A DNA stretch of 64,000 nucleotides from Halolactibacillus alkaliphilus (GCF_900115465.1 NZ_FOWN01000002.1:88502-152501), one strand, 5' to 3'. Numbered from the stretch's first letter, positions 9,685-19,169 are shown. Notes: a model not told the origin generated them from the letters alone. Numbers and translations are program-made.

Positions 9685-9713
9685 CTGGTACAAAACAAGT
9701 AAAATGATATAAT
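9685..9713 (+). promoter_or_regulatory. Extended -10 sigma-A promoter of the fla/che operon
   Basis: A perfect TATAAT (9708-9713) preceded by TGA gives the extended -10 motif TGnTATAAT, which tolerates the weak -35 CTGGTA (9685-9690, 17-base spacer). The predicted leader to flgB is about 315 nt. No convincing sigma-D box (TAAA-N15-GCCGATAT) was found nearby. Confidence 0.6.
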
Positions 9714-10036
9714 AGACCTATATGTTAAGTTTGGGTAAAATTAGTTTCAAAATTAAGGAATTGGATACAGTTATATGGAATGTCGAAATCCATTTTTTTA
9801 CTTGTTTCAACCTAATTTATGGAACATTAATGTGTAATGAGAATTCAATTAAAGTAAGATGTGAATAATCTGATAAATCAATGGTCATATTGACTTAAAA
9901 AACATATGTGGCCTAGGTAAAAATGCGGTTTACGTCCATATATTGAAAGCCTTATCAAACATAGACTTTTATAAGGAATTCATCTACAATGACTAGTGAT
10001 TGACTATTGAAAACCTTACATAAGGAGAGGACTAAG

Positions 10037-10429
10037 ATGACTTTTTTTAGTCGGACATTCGACTCGCTACAACACGGGTTAGATTATGCAGCATTAAATA
10101 ATAAAACGATTGCTAATAATATAGCAAACGTTGACACAGCTAATTATAAAGCGAGAGAAGTAGAGTTTAAGGCAGTTTTAGATGATAAATTAAACAAGGG
10201 ATTCGAAACGAAACGCTCACACGAAAAACATTATGATTTTAATGATAAGACGACAGCTTTTAAAGTAAGAACAAATCAGACAACAGCTTATAACCATAAT
10301 GGAAACAATGTTGATGTCGATAAAGAGATGTCTAATTTAGCCACGAATCAAATATATTATAATGCTCTGATTGATCGAATGAATGGGCAGTTTAATAGTT
10401 TGCAGTCGGTTATTAGAGGAGGAAGCTAA
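10037..10429 (+). CDS. flgB: Flagellar proximal rod protein FlgB
   Basis: A 130-residue rod subunit at the base of the flagellar axial structure, exported by the type III gate. The rod/hook motif NNIANVDTANYKAREVEF at about residues 27-44 and the C-terminal amphipathic helix are characteristic. The start was set at the ATG following AAGGAGAGG; a TTG 30 bases upstream would place the Shine-Dalgarno inside the gene. It is the first gene of the fla/che operon, two bases before flgC. Confidence 0.95.
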   Translation: MTFFSRTFDSLQHGLDYAALNNKTIANNIANVDTANYKAREVEFKAVLDDKLNKGFETKRSHEKHYDFNDKTTAFKVRTNQTTAYNHNGNNVDVDKEMSNLATNQIYYNALIDRMNGQFNSLQSVIRGGS

Positions 10430-10431
10430 TC

Positions 10432-10887
10432 ATGTCAGTATTTAATGGAATGAATCTAAGCAGCTCAGCGCTAACAGCGCAACGTTTAAGAATGGATACT
10501 GTATCAGCCAATATTGCGAACGCTGACTCTACCCGTGCTCGTATCAATGCGGATGGTGAGTTCGAACCTTATCGACGTAAAATTGTCAATTTAGCCTCAG
10601 ATTCATCCAACTTTAAACATCAGTTTTCTAAAATCAGAAATAAAGGATCAGCTGCATTAGATGGAGTTAAAGTTGCGAGTATTACAGAGGATGATGCACC
10701 ATTTGTTACAATTTATAATCCAAATCATCCAGATGCGGATGAAGCAGGTTATGTACAAATGCCTAATGTTGACCCTTTGCAAGAAATGGTAGACTTAATG
10801 AGTGCTACCCGCTCATATGAGGCGAATGTGACAGCCTTTAATGCGACAAAAGGTATGCTGATGAAAGCACTTGAAATCGGGAAGTAG
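10432..10887 (+). CDS. flgC: Flagellar rod protein FlgC
   Basis: A 151-residue proximal rod subunit. The N-terminal SSALTAQRLRMDTVSANIAN segment and the C-terminal SATRSYEANVTAFNATK helix are the paired coiled-coil ends shared by rod and hook proteins. AGGAGGAAGC precedes the ATG. It assembles with FlgB and FliE between the MS ring and the distal rod. Confidence 0.97.
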   Translation: MSVFNGMNLSSSALTAQRLRMDTVSANIANADSTRARINADGEFEPYRRKIVNLASDSSNFKHQFSKIRNKGSAALDGVKVASITEDDAPFVTIYNPNHPDADEAGYVQMPNVDPLQEMVDLMSATRSYEANVTAFNATKGMLMKALEIGK

Positions 10888-10902
10888 TAGAGGAGGAATA
10901 TG

Positions 10903-11205
10903 ATGAGTATTCAAGCAAATTTCATTCAACCTTTAAGCGCTCCAACGATAAACACACATAGTTTAAATGAAACTAAACAAGCATCAACATCGTTTAAAAA
11001 TGTCTTAACCGATGCGTTAAACGAAGTGAATCAACTTCAAGTAGACTCGCAACTCAAGACAGATCAATTGGTCAATGGCCAGATTGATGATTTACATGAT
11101 GTGATGATTGCGGCTCAAAAGGCATCTGTTGGCCTAAATTTAGCTGTAGAGATTCAAAGCAAAGCAGTCAACGCATATAACGAAATGATGCGTATGCAAT
11201 TATAG
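10903..11205 (+). CDS. fliE: Flagellar hook-basal body protein FliE
   Basis: A 100-residue protein joining the MS ring (FliF) to the rod and probably the first export substrate. The family core SFKNVLTDALNEVNQLQVDS and the C-terminal VEIQSKAVNAYNEMMRMQL are present. Two adjacent ATGs exist; the second (10903) has better spacing (six bases) from AGGAGG. Confidence 0.95.
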   Translation: MSIQANFIQPLSAPTINTHSLNETKQASTSFKNVLTDALNEVNQLQVDSQLKTDQLVNGQIDDLHDVMIAAQKASVGLNLAVEIQSKAVNAYNEMMRMQL

Positions 11206-11239
11206 AAAATATGTGATTTTATTGGTATGGAGGCGCAGA

Positions 11240-12844
11240 ATGAAAGAGAAATTATTACAACAAATACAAGAAATCCAAACCTTCTGGCGTCAACGATCAA
11301 CGAAGCAAAAAAGCTTGATAAGTATATCAGCACTTTTGTTTTTAATTATAGTAATTGGCGGTACAATCTTTTTTTCTAGGACACCTATGGTACAACTGTA
11401 CTCAGGATTGTCGGCTGAAGAGGCAGGGCAAGTGAAAGTTGAACTTGATACTCGTGGTATTCAGCATGAAGTGCGAAATGGTGGAACGACCATTTATGTC
11501 CCAGAAGGACAAGCTGAGGGATTATTAGTTGAATTAGCAGCTCAAGGAATCCCTGATTCTGGTCAAATTGATTATGGTTTTTTTAGTGCTAATACTTCGT
11601 GGGGTGTGACAGATAACGAGTTTGGCATGATTAAGCTTGACGCAATGCAATCGGAATTAGGTAATTTATTATCAGGTTTCTCGGGAATAAACCAGGCAAA
11701 TGTCATGATTAATTTGCCAGAAGAATCCGTTTTTATCACTGAACAAACTGATTCGACATCCGTTGCAATCAATTTAATCCTCGAACCAGGACATCAATTT
11801 AATAACGATCAAGTAAGAGCACTTTATCACCTCGTAGAAAAAGCAGTGCCGAAACTTACTACTGATAATATCGTCATTATGGATCAATACTTTAATTATT
11901 ACCAACTAGATAATGAAAATATGCATTCAGCATCGGATCTCTTTGCTCAACAGCAAGCGATAAAAAAAGAAATAGAACGTGATTTGCAACAACGTGTGCA
12001 ACAAATGTTATCGGTCATGCTCGGTCCGGATAAAGTTATTGCGACCGTTACGGCTGATTTAGACTTCACACAAGAAAATCGAGTGGAACAACTTGTAGAA
12101 CCCGTTAATGAAGAAACGATGGAAGGGATTCCGATCAGTTTAGAGACGATCCGTGAATCATATGCTGGTGAAGGGGCCATGGATGCTGCGGCTGGTACAG
12201 GTGAAGAGGATGTAACGAATTATCCTGTCGCAGAAGGTGGTATCGGGGAATATGAATTAGAACAAGACACCATTAATTATGAATTTAATCGTATCCAACG
12301 AGAAATTAGTGAAAGTCCTTATCGTTTAAGAGATTTAGGCATTCAAGTAGCCGTTGATAACACAAAGACAACATTTGATGAAGAAGGTAATATTGAAATA
12401 CTCACACCGGAAGAACAGCTACAAGTAGAGGCTAGCATTCAATCTATCCTCGATTCAATTATTTCCACCTCAATTGATGGTAATGTTGCTGAGTTTAATC
12501 CTGCGGATAAATCTTCTATCGTATTCCAAACCTTTAATGGAATCTCAAGAGACACAGACCAAGGAGGCTTTAATTTGCCTATCTGGGCTTATGTGGCGAT
12601 TGGTGTCGTCTTATTGGCGCTTATCGCAGTTATTGTCGTGTTGTTAGTGAGAAGATCGAAAGAAAACGAACTAACAGAAGAAGAAATGATATTGACTGAA
12701 GAAGTAAGAACGGCAGAAATACCAGACATTGAAGAACCGGAAGATACAGAAAGTTCCATTAAACGTAAACAATTAGCAAAAATGGCGACAGAAAAGCCAG
12801 ATGACTTTGCAAAATTATTACGTAGTTGGATTTCTGAAGAGTAG
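11240..12844 (+). CDS. fliF: Flagellar MS-ring protein FliF
   Basis: A 534-residue inner-membrane ring protein that houses the export gate and bears the C-ring. There are two membrane segments, at about residues 25-45 and 443-466. Between them lies a long periplasmic-side region with ring-building motifs (the YscJ-like part near 60-210, including the VMINLPEES stretch). The acidic cytoplasmic tail ends in DDFAKLLRSWISEE, the FliG-binding helix. The start is the ATG behind TGGAGGCGCAG; an in-frame GTG-like extension to 11213 is less likely. Confidence 0.96.
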   Translation: MKEKLLQQIQEIQTFWRQRSTKQKSLISISALLFLIIVIGGTIFFSRTPMVQLYSGLSAEEAGQVKVELDTRGIQHEVRNGGTTIYVPEGQAEGLLVELAAQGIPDSGQIDYGFFSANTSWGVTDNEFGMIKLDAMQSELGNLLSGFSGINQANVMINLPEESVFITEQTDSTSVAINLILEPGHQFNNDQVRALYHLVEKAVPKLTTDNIVIMDQYFNYYQLDNENMHSASDLFAQQQAIKKEIERDLQQRVQQMLSVMLGPDKVIATVTADLDFTQENRVEQLVEPVNEETMEGIPISLETIRESYAGEGAMDAAAGTGEEDVTNYPVAEGGIGEYELEQDTINYEFNRIQREISESPYRLRDLGIQVAVDNTKTTFDEEGNIEILTPEEQLQVEASIQSILDSIISTSIDGNVAEFNPADKSSIVFQTFNGISRDTDQGGFNLPIWAYVAIGVVLLALIAVIVVLLVRRSKENELTEEEMILTEEVRTAEIPDIEEPEDTESSIKRKQLAKMATEKPDDFAKLLRSWISEE

Positions 12845-12855
12845 GAGGACATGAT

Positions 12856-13866
12856 ATGGCGAAACAACAAGAATTAACGGGTAGACAAAAAGCAGCAATT
12901 CTCTTAATCTCACTCGGGCCAGATGTCTCTGCTCAAATTTATAAACATTTAACCGAGGAAGAGATTGAGAAACTAACACTTGAAATTTCGGGTGTTAAAA
13001 AAGTAGATGCGAATCAAAAAGAGAATGTGCTAGAACAATTTCATCAGATTGCTCTAGCGCAAGACTACATAGCCCAAGGTGGTATTGCTTATGCAAAAAC
13101 AGTCCTTGAAAAAGCTATAGGGGCTGAACAAGCTCAGGCGGTTATTAATCGCTTGACGTCATCTTTACAAGTCAAACCATTTGATTTTGCTAGAAAAACC
13201 GATCCGAGTCAAATTTTAAACTTTATTCAAGGGGAACACCCGCAAACGATTGCGCTTGTATTATCTTATTTAGACAACGAACAAGCAGGACAAATTTTGT
13301 CTGAATTGCCTCAAGAGATGCAAGCAGATATTGCTAGACGTATTGCTTTAATGGATTCAACATCTCCTGAAATTATCTATGAAGTAGAGCGGATTTTAGA
13401 ACAAAAACTCTCGTCGACAGTCACTCAAGATTATACACAAACAGGAGGCATCCAGGCCGTCGTGGAAGTATTAAACGGTGTGGATCGCTCTACTGAGCGA
13501 ACGATTCTCGATGCGCTTGAGATACAAGACCCAGAGCTTGCAGAAGAAATCAAGAAACGGATGTTTGTCTTTGAAGATATTGTGACACTTGATAATCGTG
13601 CGATTCAACGAGTCATTCGAGAAGTTGAGAATGATGACTTGCGTCTGGCCTTAAAAGTTGCCAGTGAAGAAGTACAAGATATTGTTTTCAGTAATATGTC
13701 ATCAAGAATGGCTGAAACATTCAAGGAAGAAATGGAGTTTATGGGACCAGTTAGGCTTAAGGATGTTGAAGAAGCTCAAACACGTATCGTGGCATCAATT
13801 CGCCGATTAGAAGAAGTAGGTGAAATTGTTATTGCACGTGGTGGAGGAGATGATATCATTGTCTGA
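12856..13866 (+). CDS. fliG: Flagellar motor switch protein FliG
   Basis: A 336-residue C-ring protein that couples to MotA and sets rotation direction. The N-terminal domain binds FliF. The EHPQTIALVLSYL segment near residue 125 is the EHPQ motif. The C-terminal torque domain shows FVFEDIVTLDNRAIQRVIREV with its charged helix. TAGGAGGAC precedes the ATG, 11 bases after fliF. It overlaps the fliH start. Confidence 0.97.
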   Translation: MAKQQELTGRQKAAILLISLGPDVSAQIYKHLTEEEIEKLTLEISGVKKVDANQKENVLEQFHQIALAQDYIAQGGIAYAKTVLEKAIGAEQAQAVINRLTSSLQVKPFDFARKTDPSQILNFIQGEHPQTIALVLSYLDNEQAGQILSELPQEMQADIARRIALMDSTSPEIIYEVERILEQKLSSTVTQDYTQTGGIQAVVEVLNGVDRSTERTILDALEIQDPELAEEIKKRMFVFEDIVTLDNRAIQRVIREVENDDLRLALKVASEEVQDIVFSNMSSRMAETFKEEMEFMGPVRLKDVEEAQTRIVASIRRLEEVGEIVIARGGGDDIIV

Positions 13867-14650
13867 TTTTAAACCACTAAAACCACGTGAAATTAAGTTA
13901 AAACCGATTCAATTTAAAGTAGCTGAAAAAAAAATAGCAGATGAAAGCCAATTAGAGCAAAACGATGCTTTATCTGAAGTTGATCAGTTATTGGAACGAA
14001 AAAAACAATTATTAGATGAACTTGCTTACCTGAAAACCGAATTAAAAACGACAAAAGACACGATTGAATTGAACCGAAAGCGTGCAGATGAAGATATTGA
14101 GCAAGCTAAAACAACGTGGATTTCTGAAAGAGAGTTGTTAGAAGAAGCTGCGCAACAAAAAGGTTTTCAAGAAGGGTATATCGCTGGAGAAAATCAAGCG
14201 CAAGTTGACTTTAAAGAACGTATTAATCTGGCCAATGACATTATCCATCAAGCAGAAAAAGAGCGAGAACTAATCATTGAACAAGCAAATCAAGAAATAG
14301 TTGAATTATCTATGGCTGTTGCGAAAAAAGTCGTATTTGATGCTGTTTTGACAAAGGACGCTATGTTGCCAATTGTAAAAGAAGCGATAAAAACATACCA
14401 CAACCAAACGATTATACGTATTAGAACGAGTGTTACGGATTTTGAATTGATCCATTCTCAGACAGATGAACTCGCCCGCGTACTAAACGAGGGTGTCATG
14501 TTATCTGTATTGCCAGATGATTCATTGTCTACTGGCGGTTGTGTGATTGAAACGCCATCAGGCCAACTTGATATTAGTGTGGACCGTCAGCTTGAAAAAA
14601 TCCACCAAACCCTATCTGATACGATGGAGGAAATGAACCGTGGACATTAA
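13859..14650 (+). CDS. fliH: Flagellar export apparatus regulator FliH
   Basis: About 263 residues: a stator-like protein that restrains the FliI ATPase. A long central coiled coil (about 45-105) rich in Glu, Lys and Gln is followed by a globular domain like the V-ATPase E subunit. Start choice is uncertain: TTG at 13859 sits nine bases from AGGAG, whereas the ATG at 13850 is only two bases from GGAGG. The coding region overlaps both fliG and fliI, so translation is probably coupled. Confidence 0.85.
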   Translation: MSDFKPLKPREIKLKPIQFKVAEKKIADESQLEQNDALSEVDQLLERKKQLLDELAYLKTELKTTKDTIELNRKRADEDIEQAKTTWISERELLEEAAQQKGFQEGYIAGENQAQVDFKERINLANDIIHQAEKERELIIEQANQEIVELSMAVAKKVVFDAVLTKDAMLPIVKEAIKTYHNQTIIRIRTSVTDFELIHSQTDELARVLNEGVMLSVLPDDSLSTGGCVIETPSGQLDISVDRQLEKIHQTLSDTMEEMNRGH

Positions 14651-15947
14651 TCAACTGATTCAATCACTAGAGCATACAGAAACATACTCACACTTTGGGA
14701 AAATTAAACGCGTGGTCGGATTAATGATTGAATCTACGGGTCCTAATGTAAAAATGGGGGAAGTTTGTTATATTCATACATCACAACGGGATAAAATCAT
14801 GGCAGAAGTTGTCGGTTTTAATGATGATGTTGTAGTATTGATGCCCTACACTGAAATAAATGATGTCGGGCCAGGAAGTTTAGTAGAAGCGACCCGCCAA
14901 CCATTGTCAGTAAAAGTCGGACAACGTTTAGTTGGGAAAGTTGTGAATGCCCTTGGTCAACCACTCGATGATACGATGTTACCACATGGTCTTGTCGCAA
15001 TAAACACGGAACAATCACCGCCTAATCCCCTAAAACGCCCAAGAATCTTAGAACCAATTGAAATTGGCGTAAAAACCATTGATACGCTATTAACAGTTGG
15101 AAAAGGTCAGCGTGTCGGTATTTTTGCTGGTAGTGGGGTTGGAAAGAGTACGTTACTCGGAATGATTGCAAGAAATAGTGAAGCGGACCTTAACGTTATT
15201 GCTTTAATCGGTGAGCGAGGACGAGAAGTGCGAGAATTTATTGAAAAAGATCTTGGTTCTGAAGGATTAAGTAAATCGATTGTTGTTGTAGCTACATCAG
15301 ATCAACCAGCATTAATGCGTATAAAAGGTGCTTATACAGCAACAGCAATAGCTGAATATTTTAGAGATCGTGGTTTAAATGTCAACTTAATGATGGATTC
15401 TGTGACGCGTGTGGCAATGGCTCAACGAGAAGTAGGCTTGGCTACTGGAGAACCACCAACAACTAAAGGTTATCCACCTTCAGTCTTTGCCGTTTTGCCA
15501 AAGTTATTAGAACGTACAGGTACGAGTGACTTGGGAACGATTACCGCTTTTTATACTGTTCTTGTTGATGGTGATGATTTAAATGATCCAATCGCTGATA
15601 CGACACGGGGCATTTTAGATGGCCACTTTGTCCTTGACCGTAAATTAGCAGAAAGAGGTCAATTTCCGGCACTGAATGTACTTAAATCGATTAGTCGGGT
15701 GATGCCGCAAATTACAACAGAAAAAGAACAAAAATTAGCTAATGAACTAAGGGCTTATTTATCAAGCTACGAAGAAAATTATGAGCTCATTCAAATCGGT
15801 GCGTATAAACGCGGTTCAAACCCGCAAGTCGACAGAGCCATTGCCTTACACCCGAAAATTATTTCGTTTTTAAAACAAGGTATCGAAGAAGACTGCACTC
15901 GAGAGACAGCTATGAGTCAGATAGAATCCTTACTATATGGGGGGTAA
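14640..15947 (+). CDS. fliI: Flagellum-specific ATPase FliI
   Basis: A 435-residue F1-beta-like ATPase energising export of axial proteins. Walker A GSGVGKST is at about residues 164-171. IALIGERGREVREF and the Walker B region VNLMMDSVTRVAMAQREV follow. The start is GTG, preceded by GGAGGAAATGAACC and overlapping the fliH end by 11 bases. It works as a FliH-FliI-FliJ complex with its neighbours. Confidence 0.97.
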   Translation: MDINQLIQSLEHTETYSHFGKIKRVVGLMIESTGPNVKMGEVCYIHTSQRDKIMAEVVGFNDDVVVLMPYTEINDVGPGSLVEATRQPLSVKVGQRLVGKVVNALGQPLDDTMLPHGLVAINTEQSPPNPLKRPRILEPIEIGVKTIDTLLTVGKGQRVGIFAGSGVGKSTLLGMIARNSEADLNVIALIGERGREVREFIEKDLGSEGLSKSIVVVATSDQPALMRIKGAYTATAIAEYFRDRGLNVNLMMDSVTRVAMAQREVGLATGEPPTTKGYPPSVFAVLPKLLERTGTSDLGTITAFYTVLVDGDDLNDPIADTTRGILDGHFVLDRKLAERGQFPALNVLKSISRVMPQITTEKEQKLANELRAYLSSYEENYELIQIGAYKRGSNPQVDRAIALHPKIISFLKQGIEEDCTRETAMSQIESLLYGG

Positions 15948-15953
15948 TATCAC

Positions 15954-16400
15954 ATGACAAACGTTCATGCGTTTGAAAAGATTCTTACACACCAAGAGAA
16001 TTTAAAAAATGAGGCGCAACTTGAATATAAGTCCGCCGTGTCAGCATTTGAAACAGTTGCTGAGGAATTATATCAACTGCTAAAACAAAAAGAAACAATA
16101 GAAGAAAAATACCAACAGACACTGCACTCATCTGGTTCTGTCACAACACTTATGACACATCATACGTACTTACAGCAATTAAAACAACGTATATTACATG
16201 TAGAAGCAAATGTGAGCGAAAAACGTGTCATTATGGAAAATAAACGATCCGAGCTGACAGATCAGCATGTTGAAGTGAAGAAGTTCGAAAAAATTATTGA
16301 CCGAAAATGGGAAGTTATTAAAAACAAAGAAAAAGAGAATGAAAACAAAATGCTTGATGAGGCTTCAATACGACAATATTTTAATCATGGGGAACGGTGA
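15954..16400 (+). CDS. fliJ: Flagellar export protein FliJ
   Basis: A 148-residue, almost entirely alpha-helical coiled-coil protein (about residues 8-140), matching FliJ in length and in its place directly after fliI. FliJ is the central stalk of the export ATPase. Sequence conservation is low in the family, so the call rests on coiled-coil form plus context. GGGGGGTAATATCAC precedes the ATG. Confidence 0.85.
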   Translation: MTNVHAFEKILTHQENLKNEAQLEYKSAVSAFETVAEELYQLLKQKETIEEKYQQTLHSSGSVTTLMTHHTYLQQLKQRILHVEANVSEKRVIMENKRSELTDQHVEVKKFEKIIDRKWEVIKNKEKENENKMLDEASIRQYFNHGER

Positions 16401-16404
16401 AATT

Positions 16405-16983
16405 ATGGCGAAGAAACAAAAAGAACAGTCAAAAAGAAGTTGGTTAAGTTATTTGGTTTTAGCCATGATACCGCTCATCCTATCTGTGACGATTATTTAC
16501 ATAGTGCTCTCTCTTTTAGGTATGGAGCCAGTAAAAAACACGACAGCTTTTTTAAATCGTTTACCGGGTGTTAACAGACTCATCACTACAGATGATGATA
16601 TTAGATTTGAAAGAATGGAAGCTGATTATTTAGCCCAAGTTGGAGATTATCAATCTGAGTTAAATCGACTCATGTCAGAAGCTACAGAAAAAGACAGTGA
16701 AATTGAGGCATTAGAACAAAAAATTGTTGATTTAAATAATCAACTAGCTGAATATCAGTCTCAAATTATTGATCAAACAGAACAGACAAACCAGTTAGAA
16801 GATATCGTTAAAACATACACCGAGATGCGTCCTAAAAATGCGGCGGGTATTCTTACCGAAACAACAACGGAAATCGCTGTAGATATTCTAAAAGCTTTAC
16901 CTTCAGACAATCGAAGCGAGATTCTTGCGAATATGGAACCACTCAAAGCTGCAGAATTAACAGAGCTATTAGTTAATAATTAG
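16405..16983 (+). CDS. MotE-like membrane-anchored coiled-coil protein (YlxF)
   Basis: A 192-residue protein. An N-terminal positively charged stretch is followed by one membrane segment (about 13-36), a coiled coil at about 70-130 (EKDSEIEALEQKIVDLNNQL) and a C-terminal MotE/MgtE-intracellular-like domain with TYTEMRPKNAAGIL near residue 135. In B. subtilis the equivalent gene is ylxF, between fliJ and fliK. The MotE family is a stator-associated or MotB-chaperone-like factor. The start follows the fliJ stop by four bases. Confidence 0.75.
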   Translation: MAKKQKEQSKRSWLSYLVLAMIPLILSVTIIYIVLSLLGMEPVKNTTAFLNRLPGVNRLITTDDDIRFERMEADYLAQVGDYQSELNRLMSEATEKDSEIEALEQKIVDLNNQLAEYQSQIIDQTEQTNQLEDIVKTYTEMRPKNAAGILTETTTEIAVDILKALPSDNRSEILANMEPLKAAELTELLVNN

Positions 16984-17014
16984 CAATGACAGATTATTGA
17001 AGGGAGGTGAAAAA

Positions 17015-18271
17015 GTGAATACGATTGATATGTTTTTTAAACAGATGCCATTGGCAACGACTCCACCAAAAGTACAACATCAGCAAAATCAGACGTCCGT
17101 GAAGGATAATCAAACATTTAAGCAGTTATTGAATCAATCTCAACCTAGTGATTCAACAAATGTCTTAAAGGTCACGTCACATCAACAAAACGCGTCGATT
17201 CGCCAACTCGTTTCTGGTGATTTAGGGGAAATGAGTGAAGTAATCACACTGTTACCACTAAATGACGAGCGACTAATTCAAGATGTTTTAGGTCTTTTAC
17301 TCACATTACCAAAATCAACAGATGACTTAATGCAAAATGTTTTACCAGAAGAAGTAAGTTCGGAGCTAGCAGCCCTTCTTGAGGAATTTGATCTTTCTAC
17401 TGATGATTTAGACTTAATGAATCTAGGGCATTATGGTAGTTGGCAATCATTACAACTTGTGCTTCTTGAAATCTCATCATTACTTGGAGAAACAGATCTT
17501 GAGCAGTTGACTAATAAAGACTGGATGCAGTTGTTAGATAAACTTTCATCTTTGCCTCAAGATATGAAAAATGCCTTACTTTCAAAAAAATTAACGAGTG
17601 AAGAAGAGCAATTAGTAAAAACATTGCTTACTAAATTCGAATTAAAAACAATTATGTCTGAAAAAGGATATAGCACGCATAGTAAAGTAACGCCTGAGGA
17701 TTTAAGTAAATGGCTACAACAAGCGTTAAGTCGTCAGACGCCAAAAGCACCTCAAACCTTTGCGGAGTCTTTCGCTGTGTCTAAAGACGCTGCACCGCTT
17801 GAGCAGTTAACGCTTCAATTAAGTCAAACTGCATTAACGCATCAACAGACGTTTAATGAGGAGTTATTACAACAATTTGAACAAGTATTAGCAAAAATGC
17901 ATGTAGGTAAAGGGATGTTAGGTCATCAACAGTTGACGTTACAACTTAATCCCCACAACCTTGGTCAAATTACTGTAGAAATGTCAGAAATTGATGGAGA
18001 GATTTATGTTAAATTAATTGCTTCATCTGCAGGGGCTAAAGAAGCTTTAGAATCAAATATCCGTGAATTACGACACATGTTCTCACCTCATCAAGTATTG
18101 ATTGAACAAGAAGAACACGTCACGACGGTTAGTCCTTCGGACTTACCCAATTATCAAGAACAAGAGCAACATGAACCGTCACATCGCGATTCAAAAAGTA
18201 GGAGTGAAGATGAAGAAGATACTGACATAAGGTTTAGTGACTTACTTTATCAGGAAGAGGTGTCAATATGA
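17015..18271 (+). CDS. fliK: Flagellar hook-length control protein FliK
   Basis: About 418 residues. The N-terminal two thirds is Gln/Leu-rich and poorly conserved, as in ruler regions. The C-terminal domain carries the FliK signature LTLQLNPHNLGQITVEMSEIDGEI split across residues 310-335 (key residues L-P-LG-V-V). The tail is acidic and disordered. The start is GTG behind AGGGAGGTGA; a TTG 18 bases upstream would put the Shine-Dalgarno inside the gene. FliK stops hook export and switches FlhB specificity. The stop overlaps flgD (ATGA). Confidence 0.92.
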   Translation: MNTIDMFFKQMPLATTPPKVQHQQNQTSVKDNQTFKQLLNQSQPSDSTNVLKVTSHQQNASIRQLVSGDLGEMSEVITLLPLNDERLIQDVLGLLLTLPKSTDDLMQNVLPEEVSSELAALLEEFDLSTDDLDLMNLGHYGSWQSLQLVLLEISSLLGETDLEQLTNKDWMQLLDKLSSLPQDMKNALLSKKLTSEEEQLVKTLLTKFELKTIMSEKGYSTHSKVTPEDLSKWLQQALSRQTPKAPQTFAESFAVSKDAAPLEQLTLQLSQTALTHQQTFNEELLQQFEQVLAKMHVGKGMLGHQQLTLQLNPHNLGQITVEMSEIDGEIYVKLIASSAGAKEALESNIRELRHMFSPHQVLIEQEEHVTTVSPSDLPNYQEQEQHEPSHRDSKSRSEDEEDTDIRFSDLLYQEEVSI

Positions 18272-18717
18272 AAATAGATCCTTCTTATTATTTAAGTAAT
18301 CAACCAAAAAGAACACCAAGCAGTGAATTAGGTAAAGAAGAGTTTTTAAAGCTACTCATGGCTCAAATAAAAAATCAGGATCCACTAAATCCTATGGATG
18401 ATAAAGAATTCATCTCCCAGATGACGACTTTCTCATCACTTGAACAAATGATGAATATGAATAGCTCTATCCAACAATTAGTGAACAACCAATTAGTATC
18501 ACCGGTTATACAGTATAGCCATATGATTGGGAAAGAAGTAAGTTATTATAAAATCGATGAAAAGACTGGAGAGATTGTTGAGCCAAAAGAGGTCGTTACA
18601 GCTCAAGTTAAGGCCATATCGGAAAGAGAAGGCTTCGCTGTTATTGAACTTGATAATAATCAAAAAATTTACACCGATGAAATTTTACGCGTCTCAACAC
18701 CAGGTCTATCAGAATAG
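18268..18717 (+). CDS. flgD: Flagellar hook capping protein FlgD (YlxG)
   Basis: A 149-residue hook scaffold. The N-terminal signature LGKEEFLKLLMAQIKNQDPL followed by NPMDDKEFISQMTTFSSLEQM is diagnostic. The short form, without the tandem Fn3/Tudor extension of enterobacterial FlgD, is typical of Bacillus YlxG. FlgD caps the growing hook during FlgE polymerisation and lies two genes before flgE. Confidence 0.95.
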   Translation: MKIDPSYYLSNQPKRTPSSELGKEEFLKLLMAQIKNQDPLNPMDDKEFISQMTTFSSLEQMMNMNSSIQQLVNNQLVSPVIQYSHMIGKEVSYYKIDEKTGEIVEPKEVVTAQVKAISEREGFAVIELDNNQKIYTDEILRVSTPGLSE

Positions 18718-18726
18718 GAGGGTGTT

Positions 18727-19098
18727 ATGGGGATTGATATTAATCCACTACCAAAACAGGCTATGTTGCCTTCAACGAGGCAAATTAAAGAACCATTAAA
18801 ACCGAGTCAAACATTTCAATCTGTTTTGCAACAAAAAAAGTCTGTACTCACGCTAACCAAACATGCGCAAGAACGTATGGTTGAACGAAACATTGTACTA
18901 AATCAAGAAAAATGGCAGTCTATTGCAACACAAGTGGAAAAAGCAAAACAAAAAGGTATAACAGATTCGCTTGTTTTAACCAATGAAGCTGCTCTTGTTG
19001 TAAGTGCAAAAAATCAAACCGTGATTACAATGATGGATCGACAAGAAGCATCAGAGAAAATTTTCACAAATATAAATGGAACAATCATTATTGATTAA
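18727..19098 (+). CDS. Small flagellar operon protein (TIGR02530-type)
   Basis: A 123-residue soluble protein of unknown exact role. Its core LTKHAQERMVERNIVLNQEKW followed by KAKQKGITDSLVL and KNQTVITMMDR fits the conserved family found between flgD and the hook gene in many Firmicutes. The N-terminal 40 residues are Pro/Gln/Lys-rich and probably disordered. AGGAGGGTGTT precedes the ATG. By position it may assist hook assembly (inference). Confidence 0.7.
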   Translation: MGIDINPLPKQAMLPSTRQIKEPLKPSQTFQSVLQQKKSVLTLTKHAQERMVERNIVLNQEKWQSIATQVEKAKQKGITDSLVLTNEAALVVSAKNQTVITMMDRQEASEKIFTNINGTIIID

Positions 19099-19169
19099 TG
19101 CTGGACCCAGTATGGGAGGCATCTGTAGCTATTGACTGACTGATATAGCTATAAGAAGGAGGATATCAC

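Larger units (their letters stand above)
9504..10036 (+). other. Long AT-rich leader of the fla/che operon, no gene seen
   Basis: About 530 bases without a credible reading frame. Besides the promoter and CodY-like site it holds a small stem (ATGGA 9775-9779 with TCCAT 9789-9793) followed by seven T residues, a possible weak attenuator. No known riboswitch core was recognised by eye. Confidence 0.4.

Noticed and set aside
9917..9941. Possible sigma-D promoter (TAAA and GTCCATAT) before flgB
   Set aside because: The spacing is about 12 bases, shorter than the 14-16 of sigma-D promoters, and the -10 matches only 6 of 8 bases.
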